A program made the translations under genes and the position numbers. 64,000 nt of DNA, taken from NCBI GenBank assembly GCA_001910725.1, contig MJGA01000015.1, positions 558,001-622,000 of the forward strand, given 5' to 3'. The DNA is from Phanerodontia chrysosporium. Taxonomy: Eukaryota > Basidiomycota > Agaricomycetes > Polyporales > Phanerochaetaceae. The number at the start of each line of letters is the position of its first letter. The stretch's first letter is position 1. Shown piece by piece: positions 1-13,055 of the stretch. The notes beneath the pieces were generated by a model. That model searched no databases, was not told where the DNA came from, and was given only the letters and a program-made list of their open reading frames with translations.

Positions 1-293
1 GTTTTTGCAAGGAACCCGACTGTCGGGCAAGCAATGACCGACTCAGTGGAAGCGGGACAGGGGACGGTCTCGCCTCGGGGAGCGTTAGAAATGGCAGCTG
101 CCGCCAATGTATGTATAGCTCCCCCTTTCAACCAGAAATACCACGTAGAGTCAACCCAAGCGAATGCGGTGGCTCAATGACGAATGATACAAATGAGGTA
201 TAAAAGGGCTGAAAAGCGAAATGCACAAATCACGAAACGAAGCTACGAGCATATAAGCAGTCGCCCCCGCGGTCGCAGAGCTCTGGCCCACGA

Positions 294-2359
294 CTAGCCG
301 AGCTTTTGTCTCTTCGCCCGACGCGTTCGTGGAGACGCTGTCTGCTGCGGCGCCCTCTTGGCCCCTTTCCCCGTCTTCTCTGCCGACCCCTAGACCATCG
401 GACAACGTCAGCTATGACGGTCTCGCGAGAAAGGGGAAAACTCACGTTACGAGGCTCGTCTGATAGCTCCGCGCTGCCCGCCGCAAGGGCCTTGCATCCG
501 TCCTGTTTGATATGTCTCTTCACAGCATCCGAACGGCTGAACATCTTGTTGCAATACGGACACGGCACCTTCGTTTGGCTATGTGCGCTGCTACGAGCGT
601 GCCGTGCCGCATCGCTTGCGCGCGAGAACACCATGCCGCAGCCCTCGGGACAGAGCCAAATGCCGTCTGCTGTCCTCGGGATGTGCTGTGGGCTGGCGGC
701 GGGGGATCCTTCACTTGTCTCCCGCGGCTTGTGGTCCCTGCGCCGCTTGCGCAACGGTGCGGGGTCACGGCGCGGGCGGAAGTCTCCGCTGCCGTCCGCA
801 TCGTCCTTGTCCTCGTCCGACTGCTGCTTGTAGTCGTCGTCGCCGTCGTCGTCGAGGTCGGTGAGCTCGGACTGCGCATCCGACTCGGGGCTACCCTTGC
901 GCTTCCCGAGTCCGGTGGCGGGCGTGAGTGTGCGAGAGCTTGGCGTGGCGGAAGACCTCGGACACGGATGTGGCGGGTGTGAAGACGATGTGCTGGCGGC
1001 GGCCGAGCTGCGTGGCACGCTGGCACGCGACCTAGCTGTGGCGGAATGCGGGGCACGTGGGGGATGCGGGGACGTGAGGGCTCGGGGCGAGCCGTGGGCC
1101 CATTGACTCGCCAGAGGGACATCAGGCGAGGATGCTCGCGGCGACTCTGAGCGCGTTGTCATGCGCCGTCGTGAGAGCGTCGCGTTGTCGTCGAAGCGAT
1201 CGTCAGAATCGTCCTCGCCATCGTCTGACCGCTCCGAGTCGTCTTCACGGACTTCGTCTCCGTCTTCCGAATCAGAGTCGTCGTCAATGGACACCCCTCC
1301 AGCATCGAGCACAGGAAAGACGTCCTTGGGCGACACGAAGAGCGGGCTGGAGGTGTCCGGAACGAAGCGGCGGAGCGGGCTGGGCGATGAAGAGCTCGAC
1401 GACGACAAGGGGGAGAAGGCCAGGGAGGGGGTTGATGCCAGAGAGCCAGTGCTTGCGGCGGGCGAGGAGCCGCTTGAGGACGAGAAAGGGCTACCGCGCC
1501 CTGGCTGCGTCCAGAGCACCTCCTGGTGTTCCTTTTGTGGCAACTATTGTGCGTTCCCGTCAACGCACGTTTCGTGCCATGAAAAAGTGGACTTACGAAA
1601 TGGTAACCCTTGAAGGGGTCCTCGGGCAAGAACCTCGTCCCCCCGAGCGGCGACAGCGGCGGGACACCGAGGTAATACTCGAGAAGGCTTCCCATGCCTT
1701 CTGGGTGTGGCGGATGGTCCGGGAATATGAGGCTGCTCGTTGTGCTGAACTCGTCGATAGCGGCCTCAAGAGCACTCGGTTTGGGCGATAGCTGCTCGCG
1801 GATGTACGCACACAGCCCAGAGAATGTGCGCTCGTGGTGCACGCCAGTGTCCCATACCATGAGAGAGTGTGTGTCGCTCTGGAAGGAACGTGATTAGCGA
1901 CCCCGAAAGCGGACGTAACAGGACAGGACGCGTACCACGACTGCTGCTGTACACGACGGTGGGATCGTGTCGAAATCCGTGCTGGACGTAACAACGGCAA
2001 CCTTGATCTCCTGGGCAACTACTACACAGGGACACGCCTCCGAAGAGTCGATATAATACCGATCTTCGTCACTGCATCACAAGGGTGTCAGCGAAGAACA
2101 AGTAGGATGTCCAGCTCAAAAGGACTGACTCGTTTGGCTCAAGCAGCTTTTCTGCGGATGGGAGTTGGATCTCGACGAGCAAGGACGGGCTGAACCGCGC
2201 AAGGACCTTGTCGATGAGCAATGTTCGCGTTCCTAGAAGAGTGGAATAGCCCCAAGCTTTCGCCCTCTCCACGACAACGACAATCTGTTGCGCGTGCAGG
2301 TGAAAGTCAGTGACGAGTTCGTCCATTGTGGTTGCGATCGAGCGCGGAATGAAAGACAT
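294..2359 (-). CDS. C2H2-type zinc-finger protein, five exons, 606 aa
   Basis: Spliced by hand: exons 2359-2130, 2071-1936, 1878-1597, 1522-446 and 389-294. All introns are GT-AG and 56-74 bases long, and the frame closes exactly at TAG 296-294. Residues 1 to about 210 form a compact, non-repetitive N-terminal region I do not recognise. A long acidic and Ser/Pro-rich stretch follows, with runs of Asp and Ser. Near the C-terminus are two zinc-finger units: one reads CPEGC...H...H; the second reads CPYC...H, then HIKQDGC, so its last ligand is probably Cys (C2HC). The last exon adds a basic tail (RTRRAKRQKLG) that could be a nuclear localisation signal. A nuclear DNA-binding regulator is the likely role; target unknown. 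The N-terminal half has no family assignment from me. The finger motifs and splice pattern are seen directly; the function is inferred. Confidence 0.78.
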
Positions 2360-5300
2360 CGCTGTAATACGGGCGAGTTGTAGTCGAGTGGGGCTGTGGA
2401 AGTAGGGAGAGAAGTTGAAGTAGCGCGTCCAAATCTTATAGCCTTCTGCGCTCGTTTCGAAGAGTGTTGGACGCTAAGGATTGTTTGCCGAGAACTGAAT
2501 TAGAACCTTGTTAGGTAGGATCTACCATCCGTTCTCTGAAGGCTTGCCTTATTCGGCGGTTGGTGTTGTGAGACGGAGGGAGGCGCCGCCTGATCGTCGC
2601 GGAAGGGTTCTGACGACACAACAGGATATAAGCAGCATTCTTTAATAGATACAGGCCGTGCTCACTCTTTTCTCCCAGGACAAGGAAATGGTAGGCAGGT
2701 AAGCTGAGTCTGCGACGTGCGACAAAAGCGTGTTGCTACAGGCGACTGCAGCAACACGTTTTTGTCCTGGCGGTCCGGGTAGAGATTCGCACTTGCGGGG
2801 ATTGGAATCTCGAGCCGCCTCGAGGCAGTCCACCAATGCGGGACCGATGGACTCATTGGCCAGTGCGGGAACCTTAGCGCTCTGTTCCTCGTCTCTCACG
2901 GGCACGGCTGTCCAATGAAAGCACTTCTTTACGGTGGCTCGGGGAAATGCTCGGGCGTTCACATGACGAATCCAGGCCTCGTTTCCTAGGATCCGCAGCA
3001 CACGGGGGTCTGCACATGTCGACAGAATCATATCATGCCGGACGAGATGGGGCGCGATGTCGCGTATCGACGAGATCGTGTGCCCAGCCAGCCGCTGTGC
3101 CTCCGAACAAGTCTTCACCCGGAGCGACGTGATCGGGACTGGGACTGGTGTGCCTTTCCATTCAGATGATGCAGGTCAGCAGTGTTTATGACATGAACGA
3201 GAGGCTGATTACCTCAATGTACCGGGGCCAATCTCGAGAAGGAGACAGAAGAGAGAGACCATCTACGGCGCAGGACGCATGTCAGACATGCCCACATATG
3301 GCAAGCTTTGTTGGACCCATGATTGCAAACAGTAGCCAAACAAACAGCGCGCGAACACTTCGCGCGAACCTCTCCATCGCAGAAGACTGTGACAACGTCG
3401 GGGACGCCAGACTGGTGGAATGTGAGGAGGGCATTTACAGTCGATCAATGACTGTCGACCGTGAAGTCGTGTAATCTTGGATATTGTGTCGCAGGTGGGG
3501 GAGGGGGGATGGCTTCTCGTACGGCGCATCGCGACGAGTCCGCATCTCGATATCTTGAACAGGACGGACCTCCCCTTTCGAACGGGCATGGAAGTGGACT
3601 GGTAGGCTTGCGGTGTCGCCAATCGTCCGAGGGGCTGAGGGCTCGCTGCACATCTGGGGACACCCCAGTGTCGGCTGTTTGTGGAGCTTTCCGCATGTTC
3701 TCTAGGTCGCTAGAACGAACCGATACGCCCTGAAAACACATAGTTGGTAAGAATGAGCCTGCATACATTTCATCCGCCGTCTGATTTTGACAGCTTCAGC
3801 TACGGCAAGCCCCCTCGGTCAGCGGAGGTCGGGAGAACTTCTAATCTGAGTGCATCTATCAGCTGGAACGTTTCGCAAACGCGTGTGAGCTAAAACCTCC
3901 GTCAGCGCCTTGTTCGGCACGCACCTCCGTGCGCACCAATATGATATCCCTGACAAAGTCAGTTCGCCGAGTAGAATACTAGTGGCCATGTCTCGTCGAG
4001 GGTAGCAGCTTGACTACAAGTTGAAGGAGGGCACTGGCACGGCAGCCTTCCGATAGACAACAATGCTGCAGTACACCAGATTAGCCCAGTGTGATAACGT
4101 CTGCTCCTACTCAACTCACTCCCACGGTGATTACCGATAGATTCATATCGAGTTACAGCTTCCTTTCGGTCCGCCGTATGAAAAGCACGTATACGGAGCA
4201 CGGGTAGATGGACGTCTCACAGTTTCGAGTCGGCGGTTTCTGTGATCTCAGATGACATTTAAGACGCCACAGCAACGCGTATACTGGACTGCTGCGTTCT
4301 CAGAAGAATATTGGGAGTGTAGACTTGGGGAGACGTACCACACGGCTGACCGCCGCTATTCAGGCTGGGGGCGGGGAACCCGGTTGATGAGGATCCTTCG
4401 CAACGCAACTTATGGCCTATTCGGGTACAATGTAATGCAGAGATTCCGCAGTGACTCCTTGTCTTAGGGCCATGCAAACGAGACAAAGCAGAGTTGCGCC
4501 ATGACGGTCGGAAAGCCGAGAGGGAAGTTCGGGCGTCTCTCGGGACATCTCGCACACAAGCGCTCAAGCTTGGCTTGTCCTCCGCCCCTTTCACTAGAGA
4601 CAGGCCGCCTGCGGCGGCTGTGCGCTTGCTTGGACCGTCGTCGCGAGTAAAGGAGACTAGTTCACTTGTGCGCAGTTCGGTTCGCACACTGACCGGTTCC
4701 AGGCTATGAATATTTGCAAGAAGGTGTAGTAGTACAGTTTTGATACGTTTGAGACTTACGCAACCGTGGACGGCGGGCGCTAATGCGTCGCTGGTGGTCA
4801 CTGTAGGCTCGGAAGTCTTTCTATGCTCACTTCGTAGCCAAATGTGGTATTTCGTAGGGTGGGCTATTGGTGCAGTAGCCCGTTCGTACCATTTTTGGGT
4901 ACAAGAATTCTTCGCAACTCTAATCTTTAAATGAATGCTGTCAAGCGCTTCCACTACCAGGCATGTCCGCTGTGAGTGGTATGCGACTTCCATCTGTTGC
5001 AGAGAGCAAGAACATATTATTGGAAACAGTCAAATATGATTAAAGTACATGGGTAGGGTACTTTAGACTACTGGGAGATAGAGGAGCAACAAGGGAGAGG
5101 GACATCAGTAAGTGAAAGATACAGAGGACAAAAGGTAGGAACTGACATCGAGCAGCTGACGACCGTGGTACTTGAGGACGAAGCATTGGCGGCCCGCAGA
5201 GGGGTACAGCTATCTATAACTGCGGTGATACCGAACACGGTGAGTAAAGAGCTATACAGTAACTGTAGGGCGGGGCGGAAAGATGCAAACCTAAAGTAGG

Positions 5301-7407
5301 CAAGGATACAGGCGTACATTCCTTCGGTGCATCCTAGTGAGAACATGGCGGATGCTGCGAGGAGCGATGGAGAGCCGGCATGAGATGGAGGCTGGGGAAG
5401 CACACAGCGATGGGGGTGGAAGATGAGAAAGGCTTGATTACGAGATAAGTACCACAGGATGTCTACGAAGGAGAGAGAGCAAGAAACACAGGCAAAGAAA
5501 CAGGAGAAGGAAGGAGAGGATGCGAGAGAGGCGGAGATGACGCGTCGCGAACTACTGACGCAGTGAGGGAACGGGGAAGGTCAGAGATAAGATAAGATCC
5601 AGAGCACGGAGAGGTACGGAAAACATCGGCAGGAGCCGGGTCGGTGAAATCGAGCTTCAATTATCGCCTGGCCAGGATAGCTTGCCAAGCAAGCTAATGT
5701 CGCCACTCGCGAGACGTACAACGGGCTTGAGAGCTATGCTTGCAGTCGAATTGAAAGTTTTGGCATGGAGATTACAGCCCTCTGGATCTTAAGCTTCAAG
5801 GGCAGCGATCGTCTGTTGCCGTCGCGGTCGCCGTGCGACGAAAAGGGGACTTGCCCCACCTCAAGGATTCTCACATGCTTTACTGCCACTCTTCGGTGTT
5901 CAAGAACTCCACCGCAATGTCTCGTAGAATGTGGACCGCGATTCCACATTACTTACCGCTTGCATAGCCGAAGCTCCGCCACCCACGCAATGTATCCTCC
6001 TATGTTCCGCCTGTACGAGATTATACGCTCCTTGGACAGAAGGATTATGCGGTCTCTAAGCCGAAAATGTACAGATGAGAAAAGAAGGTGCGTTCTTCGC
6101 AGATGAACATATAGCGGCTATTTACGGCGCAGCCTCCACGGGCGACTTGTGCGAACAAGCCAGGTGGCGGTAGTCGAGCGAGCAATGACCGAGCAGTTAT
6201 GTGTGTGGCGGCCGTTCTGCGTAGATCGGAAGGCAATGCTATGCATACTCGCTCAGCATCAAGATTGCCAGCTTCGAGTCCGTCTCAATAGACATGTGCT
6301 CTTCACTGCCCACAAGCGCTTGGTTGCAGCGGACGAATTGCCACGCTCCCTTCACGATAGACTCATCATCTCCAGGATCCTGAACCTCTAGCGAATACTG
6401 TGTCCTTGTCCGTACCGCCATTATTTGTGGTTTCTCCAAACTGTGAGTAAGGGACGCAGTACAAGCGTAGGCGAGTGGAAAGCGACGCTAGTCTACGACT
6501 CGGGCGTTGTGCCACCGCCAAGTTGCCGCGCCTTCGCTGGCTGTATTTTCATCTCCTAATCGAGAAAACTGACTCCCCTACTCTCCTGTGTTTGGGATCT
6601 GTGGGAAGACCCGTGTCCACGACCGCACAACCTCGCAGGCACACAAATTTTCCGCCATCTACCCTGACCACACAGCGCATCCTCAGCGCGAGACGTGCGG
6701 CTTCACGCATCCCGATTGTTGCCGAGCTGCCCTGAGCGAGAGGCAATCTCCCTCCATGATACGGCGTGCAGAAGTGTGCGGAGCCCACCGCCATCCTAGA
6801 CAGATAATAGAAGGCTTGAGCCATGAAACTCGAATTCACCTCGGTACGTACTATGCGTCGGAGCTCAGCGAGGATCTGCACCTCCCGAGCGTGGAAACGC
6901 CTTCATTTGTATACTGGATTCATCGCAATATACGAGGCGCCAATGTAATTTCTGACGGAAGGAGTATCGTGCGCGCTCCAACAAACTGAAGAGAAAGTTT
7001 CTTCACATCTGTATGCGCTAGACCACACATACAGGCATTGTGTAAGAACACCTGATGGTAATGGGAGCCACAGATGATATCCCTGACACCCGAATATTGT
7101 TAAGACCATCGATGACACGGCCGCGACTGCTAGTCCCCGCACAGCGGTCGTCACATCATATTGTATTCTGTGATAAGACACGGACAGTGTTATTCACACA
7201 TTTGCAACAGTAGCCGTGTGATGAATCCAAGTTCTCATAGACATAAAAGAAATCATAATACATGGCAACAGGCTAGACCGAAGATAGAGTTTCATGAGAA
7301 CACGTACTAGCAAGCCACCCGGGGATTACCCCCGGCGGAGAACTAGACAACGGCACAACTGGACTATCTGGTGTCATCCCTTGTACTCCGGACCTCGCAC
7401 GCCGGCA
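2360..7407. other. Gene-poor stretch of about 5 kb
   Basis: No recognisable protein family or RNA gene. Minus-strand open stretches at 2642-3118 (opening without an ATG), 4259-4993, 5068-5403, 6239-6439 and 6549-6881 do not chain into a model through sensible introns. A purine-rich tract lies at about 5463-5540 on the plus strand. The stretch at 2642-3118 and the one at 6239-6439 have the least random-looking translations. I see no transposon ends or long direct repeats by eye. It may hold decayed mobile DNA or a lineage-specific gene. Confidence 0.5.
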
Positions 7408-9586
7408 TCATATCTTGTGATCAAGAAGGCTCACGCGGAGAGGTAGCTGGACGGTGCCCCTGTCCCCCTCGAGTGTCGGTACCATGACGCCGCACGGCTC
7501 TCTGCGCAACCGCTTCAAATCCTCGGTGGGCCTGAATTCGAAGTTGGCCAGAAGCTCCACTAGGAACGTCTGGATCTCATAAACGCTGGACTACTGTTAG
7601 CAACAAAACCTCGCATAAGTCAGTACTCACGCAAATCGCCAGCCGATGCATCCTCTTACACCCGCCGCAAAAGTAAGACTGGTCCTTCGAATTAACAGTG
7701 CAAGCGGGGCAAGACAAAGAGGATGCTTACAGGTTCCCGTACATGCCCAGAGTCTGGACCTTCTTGACCCTTCCATCCAGCCAACGGTCGGGGTCAAATG
7801 CGTGGGCATCGCTACCCCACAGCTCAGTGTCCCTATCTCACTCATCAGCGAACGTGTATACATTATTGGTGATGGATGGCGCCCACCGGTTGTACGCAGC
7901 GATGGACAGGATGACCCTCGTGCCTTTGGAAATGGGCAATGCTGTGAGCACCGTCCCAGTACGGTCCGTAAGCGGGTGTGCGAGCGGAAGGACATCGTTC
8001 TGCTCCGCTTGGCGGAAGGTCTGATTGAGCACGGGGTGCAGGCGAAGCGCCTCGCGCACGACGGCCTGCAGAAACGGCATGCCGTCGAGATCCGTGGCGG
8101 ACAGCTCGCCGCCGCGTTTGTGAGCGAGGATCTCCTCGCGGAGGCGCTCTTGAACAGGGAGGTGACGTGCAAGCTCGAGCAGCACCCAGCTAATGGTGGT
8201 TGACGTAGTTTCATGCCCAGCGAAGAGAATTGTACTAGAACTTGTTCATACGGTACGTAATCTCCGGGCAAAAATGAAGGCGTACCGCATCTCAGCATAC
8301 ATCTCTTCTTCGCTCAAGCGAGATTTCGCGTCCTCCGTCATGTTAGCTTTGACTTTAATCACGATGTCACTCTATGTGTCAGGCATGACAGAGACGCGAC
8401 GTACCGAGCAAGCTGAATATATCTTTGCTGCCTTTACCCTGCTCCAGCGCCTCCGCTTTGTTCTCCACGAGTTCCCTCGCTATCTTCAGAGTAAGCTCCT
8501 CGCACTCTCTGGCTTTTTCCACTGCTGGGTTCCTCTGCCTGTCATAAATCCATTCCACGATGCGGCTCGATCGGAAGATCCTTAGAGCATCACGTTTGAA
8601 AATAGCATCAGCAGTCGGTGCGCCGAACACAATGGGCCTGTGCACAGACGTCAGGAAGGGAAGACAGATCCATGATCAGTCCTACATGAGGTTGTTGTAC
8701 GCTCGCACGATGTCGGTGTCAGTGTTTTCTAGAGCCCCGAAATGATAATCAAAAGCGGCTAGAGATAGGTTGAGCGAACGCAGAGCAACGACTACATACT
8801 TTCATGACTGACCTTCCCCAATGGCGTCCATTGTTGCGCGTGAGAGCCAGGTCGAGACATTGAGCTCCTTCGACAAGCTTGGAGCCGTAGTCAGGATGTC
8901 CTTCCACTTTACAGAGACCTGTAAACAGTATTAGGCGTCGACAGCGGCCAGGTAGACTCGTTACATACAGCCTCGGCCGCGCGAGCGAAATGTGGCAGCA
9001 ACGCCTTCGATTCTGGGGCTCCGAAAGCGGGCAGCATGACCTTACGCTGTCGTTTATGGACCTCGCCTACATGAGGAGCTAGAATAAGCATCAACGTCTC
9101 ACGGCATGGCCCCAACTTACCATCTGCCCACACAAGTCCATGACCCGAGTGCAGACGAGACAACGCGCGGCGCTCAGGCTGCTTTGCGTATCTATAGCCG
9201 GACGTTTGAAAGATGTATCGGAGTGCGTTGGGGTCGGAAATCCACAGGTATTCGCCCTAGAGTATGCTAGAGTTCAATAGATCCACCAGTGTATACTGCA
9301 ATGCTACGTACACCGATACTCCCATGTAGACGTGCAATGCGCCCATATCGCTCCTGAAGGTGAAAGTCGCCTTCGCCCGCCTGACCTAAGAAGTACTGTT
9401 CGAGGTTGCCTTTTGAAGTCTAGTTTAGGCGAAGGCCACTCTACGACACAACACGAGTTACTCACCTAGCCAGAATGACACCGGCTTGGGGCCCGGAATA
9501 TCGCGTAAGGTCGTCCTCGTAAATCGACGGCATGCAAACCAGAGAGCGAGCGCAACCAGAATGAGGGCAGCGGTAAGGTTGTTCAT
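7408..9586 (-). CDS. Cytochrome P450 monooxygenase, about 12 exons
   Basis: A heme-thiolate monooxygenase, presumably ER-anchored and reduced by cytochrome P450 reductase. Reading from ATG 9586: a hydrophobic N-terminal anchor, then the proline-rich hinge (DIPGPKPVSFWL). The I-helix motif is AGHETTSTT, the K-helix ExxR is EALR (VVREALRLHP), the PERF-like region is FDPDRW, and the heme loop FAAGVRGCIG matches FxxGxRxCxG with the Cys ligand. Twelve exons can be chained in frame. One short intron interrupts AAYNR/DTELW and another isolates a small exon carrying the heme loop, so simple ORF finding shatters the gene. The model ends at TGA 7410-7408 with no stop or frameshift, so it looks functional. 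A TATATATA lies 60 bases upstream. The substrate cannot be read from the sequence; the CYP family is left open. Confidence 0.9.
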
Positions 9587-10126
9587 ATCGTCACCGGGGC
9601 TTGTGAGGGACGTCTAAGAAGTCGTCATCCTGTATTCCCCGGGTGTATATATACGACTGCCGGCAGGCCATCGACGCACCAATTCCCGCCGTGACGGCGT
9701 CTAAGAGCCACATTGTCTGTCGGGACTCGGCGCGCAGGGAAAACAGGCCTTATTGAGGATGTGAGACGGTGACCGGACGGCTGTCGCACGCCATTCCCGC
9801 GCAGAATGAGCGTGAGAGGTGTTAGAGTTATTTTTCTTACGCACCTGTCCATATGCCGAGTATCAAGTGAATGGCGATGAGCGTGAGTAACAAAGTGCAA
9901 CGGAGTATAGTCGGTAGGATGAAGGTGCCAGGCCCAGCCTTTCGCGATCGGAGAGCAAAGGCAAGAAACACACTTGGACTGCGCTGAAACCAGGAAGACC
10001 AAACTGAGAGCTCACCTCCGTAACCTGTGACCCGAGCGCTGAGTAAAGGGGTACATGTGCCGTGAGCCTTCTTTGGTCCTAAATAACAAGCCTTTCTGTA
10101 CGACTTCCCACTATTGTACAACTTGA
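9587..10126. other. Intergenic, P450 start to BET2 end
   Basis: Holds the P450 promoter (TATA at 9646) and presumably the 3' UTR of the BET2-like gene. Short open frames on both strands lack splice support; no other gene seen. Confidence 0.5.
9646..9653 (-). promoter_or_regulatory. TATA box of the P450 gene
   Basis: TATATATA about 60 bases upstream of the P450 ATG (9586). The distance suits a core promoter with a short leader. A strong TATA box fits an inducible gene; that last point is inference. Confidence 0.5.
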
Positions 10127-11477
10127 CTACACCGAGGTTCGTCGGGGTAGCCCTTCCCAACCTTTCTTCAAACCCTTTGCCTCGATCAACTTCGCCGGCA
10201 TGCAGAAAACTGGATCGACATCGTCTAATCCAGGGTATCCTAGCAGAGACAACCCTGGAACATGTCAAAACCACTACTGTCTTAACGCCAATATCTCACT
10301 CACCCGCGACCCCGAACAGCGTGTGGAATACATCGGGCTGGTCTCCTGGCCGGTCTGCAATGCCACCATGTTCCATCTCCTGTGAGCCACAGTAAGCCAT
10401 GCGCCCTGGGCAGAACATCGCCCGTGAACGCACCTGGGCTCGAAGGATAAACTTGATTAGCTTGTCCGCGTCTATCCAGGACACCTTCTTGAGTATTGAT
10501 AGCGCAGACAAAACCCAGAAGCTATAGCACACCTATCGCAAGGGGCATCAGCGACCGAGCAGCGTATGTAAATCAAGCAAAAACGTACATCTTCAAGTTT
10601 CTCTGGTCGTCCGTTGAGACCACCGTTGGGCAGCTGTCGCTCAGCAAGCCACCATGCAAGCGTCTCTTGGTCTATCACGTCCAACCTGTCCAGGATTGCC
10701 AAGGCAGCCGTGCATACGAACACTGAGACTAAGGTCAGACTGGTGCCAATGGATCAGATCCGGCACATACCCTGTGCAGCATGGCTCTCCGCACCAATAA
10801 CGGCACCAAATCCTCCGTCAAAGTTCTTGCATCGGCGGATGTAGTCAACAGTCTTCTCGACATCGAGTGCGTCCAGTTTCCCAAGGAGTGCGAGGGCATG
10901 CACGGCACAGTACAAAAAGCGGGTGTCAATCTCGCCATACCTGTCACCCGCAAAGACTCCGGACGGCTGCTGAAGTGATAGGATGACTGAGCGACAGTGA
11001 GAGGGGGGCCGCATATCGAATGTACAACAGACGTACACTTTGTAACTCGATCGACATCCAGCCTGTCCATGGCATCTTGTATGCAGAGGATCTGTATCGC
11101 GCTCAGGGTGGAGAGTAGGTGTGCATCGTGATCGGGGTGCGCGCCGAACCCGCCTGTGGACGGTCAGGTAAGTACGCGACTTCGAGCTTCAGAGTCGGGA
11201 CAAACCTGCCTCGTCATCCCAGCAGCTCATCACAAAGTCTATCATCTCCTCCCGACTGAGTGCATCCTGACGCTTCATGATACAGAGAGCAGTCAGCCCC
11301 CAATAGATAGCGTTCATGCGCAGATGGGCGGTGAGATGGTACATGAGATCGTCTTTACTCTGCGAGGTTCATATAGGATGAACACACGTCCCGGCGCAGT
11401 ATAAAGGATCTCACCTTCCCTAAAGACTGGATGTACTTGACATGAAGGGGTATGTGGAGTTCAAGATCTGCAGACAT
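10127..11477 (-). CDS. BET2: Rab geranylgeranyltransferase (GGTase-II) beta subunit, eight exons
   Basis: Catalytic beta subunit of the cytosolic enzyme that adds geranylgeranyl groups to Rab GTPases, working with an alpha subunit (Bet4) and escort protein (Mrs6). The N-terminus ([13 protein letters not shown], then [14 protein letters not shown]) is typical of the family. Prenyltransferase alpha-alpha repeats follow, with [28 protein letters not shown] and [16 protein letters not shown]. The zinc ligands expected in this family are visible as D and C in EDVCYSFW and H in DVFHTLFG. The C-terminus ([12 protein letters not shown]) closes with TAG at 10129. Eight exons join in frame through short GT-AG introns. 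The [21 protein letters not shown] stretch separates it from farnesyl and GGTase-I beta subunits. Divergent from the BTB gene, sharing a 544-base upstream region. Confidence 0.93.
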
Positions 11478-12021
11478 TTGGCCCGGGGAGCGTTGCTGTC
11501 TCTGAGATGCGCATAAACCTTTCAGTAGACATTTAAGCCTATAGCATGCCACATACAGATCACGCGTTCCGACTTCGTGCGAGGAGGAGTATATCGTCAA
11601 CAAGCAGGTATGTGGGATGCAAGTAGCTGAAGAAGTAGCTGAACAGGGGGCGCGGCGAGCGCGATCGTAGATACTCGGCACGTGACATTATTGTCCCGTC
11701 TCGCGGTCCGCGACCTGCGAATACCGTGTTGTAAGTACCACTGCTCCCACCTATCCCATCCTCTGGAATGCAATTTCACTGCAGTCTCGCAGCACTGAAT
11801 CATTTCTGACGGACGCTACGTTATCAAAATATCCCAGCCAAGGAAAGTCCCATATGAATTACTTACAGCCTCCCACGTGCAGCCTGAACCTAGATGAAGG
11901 GTTCACTTGCCTCCTGCTGCATATCGTCATCGATTGCTCTCACAAGTTTATCGGCTCCTCCTCGTACGTCCCTTTTCTTGCTTTGCAGCGACCTCGAACT
12001 TACCGTGAACAGTCACGAACA
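11478..12021. promoter_or_regulatory. Shared divergent upstream region, BET2 / BTB gene
   Basis: 544 bases between two outward-facing start codons. It must hold both promoters and 5' leaders. I see no clear TATA box. The minus ORF 11355-11681 crosses the BET2 first exon in part. Confidence 0.5.
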
Positions 12022-13055
12022 ATGGACAATGCCGCAGAGATGTCGCCAGAGCGCTGTTCCGACGTCTGGTATGACGATGGGAACGTCGTCTTACAAGCAG
12101 AACATATGCTCTTCAAGATCTACCTCGGAATCCTCCAGGCTCAGTCCCCATTCTTCCGCGACATGTTCACTCTCCCGCAGCAGGACAGTAACATGTCGGA
12201 GAAGTATGAAGACTGCCCCCTTGTAGTGATGCAGGGCGACCGCGCAGCTGACGTGCGGGTCTTTCTGAAGGCGCTGTTAGACTCACAGTACGTAGTCCTC
12301 GTCGAATTTGCTGTCACCGTAGCTCACATCTCCACAGGTTCTACGCCGACGTAAAGTCAATCAAAGACATCGGCGTCGTCCTTGGTGTGTTGAAGATCAG
12401 CCACAAATATCAAGTCGAATACCTTGTTCGGCGATCCGTGCCTACCTTCACTGCATTATACCCTCCAACACTACAGAAATGGGACATCCGCCAGGCGCGC
12501 CGGCAGTGGGCACCCCTCACACAGGAATTTGGACGCGCACTCCCCATTTTCGTCGTCAACATTGCTCGATCTATCGGGGCAGATATTCTCCTCCCCTCTG
12601 CGCTCTTTGAGTGTTGCGGATATACCCTCGAAGAGATCATCGCCGGTGTCTCCAGCCCATCAGGGGTCACCTACGTCCTCAATCCACACGACCAGCTTCT
12701 CGTCCTCCACGGACGTGGACAACTGGCGCAATTCGCACGCACTGTCACTTGGGGCTTCATCTACGAGAAGCAGTTTCTGGAGGCTGCTATGAAAGATTTT
12801 CCCGAGTTATGGGCGCGGCTGCATAGGTGGGTTCAGGCAGGAGAGCCTGGCCATGCAGCTTGGAGAAGTCCGCTTGCCCGAGATTTCCCTTGGGCCGACT
12901 TCTATGAGGTAACTCGAAATCGCAATACTGGCTTTCGGTTCAAGGCAGAGGCTGTTGCAAAGAATGCGCGCAATGCCGCTTGGGCGATGCTACCTACCAC
13001 CTTCGGCTTGCCGACATGGGACAAGTTGAGATGGAAAGAAACGAAGGAATGGTGA
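12022..13055 (+). CDS. BTB/POZ domain protein, 327 aa
   Basis: Exons 12022-12287 and 12338-13055, with a 50-base GTACGT...CACAG intron. The start ATG follows an upstream stop-rich region. The N-terminal third has the BTB pattern used by Agaricomycete expansions: SDVWYDDGNVVLQAE, LFKIYLGILQAQSPFFRDMF, and later FYADVKSIKDIGVVLGVLKI with HKYQVEYLVRR (in short pieces, residues about 12-130). BTB domains mediate dimerisation and often Cullin-3 binding. The remainder resembles the helical C-terminal part of other fungal BTB-only proteins, with no zinc finger or Kelch repeats. Substrate-adaptor or transcriptional roles are both possible. Such genes are highly duplicated in mushrooms, so orthology is uncertain. 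Confidence 0.85.

Noticed and set aside
2700..2860. GC-rich stretch with GATTCCAATCCCCGC resembling a tRNA T-arm on the minus strand
   Set aside because: Anticodon and acceptor stems do not pair; no A box upstream.
4259..4993. 244-codon minus-strand open frame in the gene-poor block
   Set aside because: No domain, no ATG context or splice partner; composition looks random.
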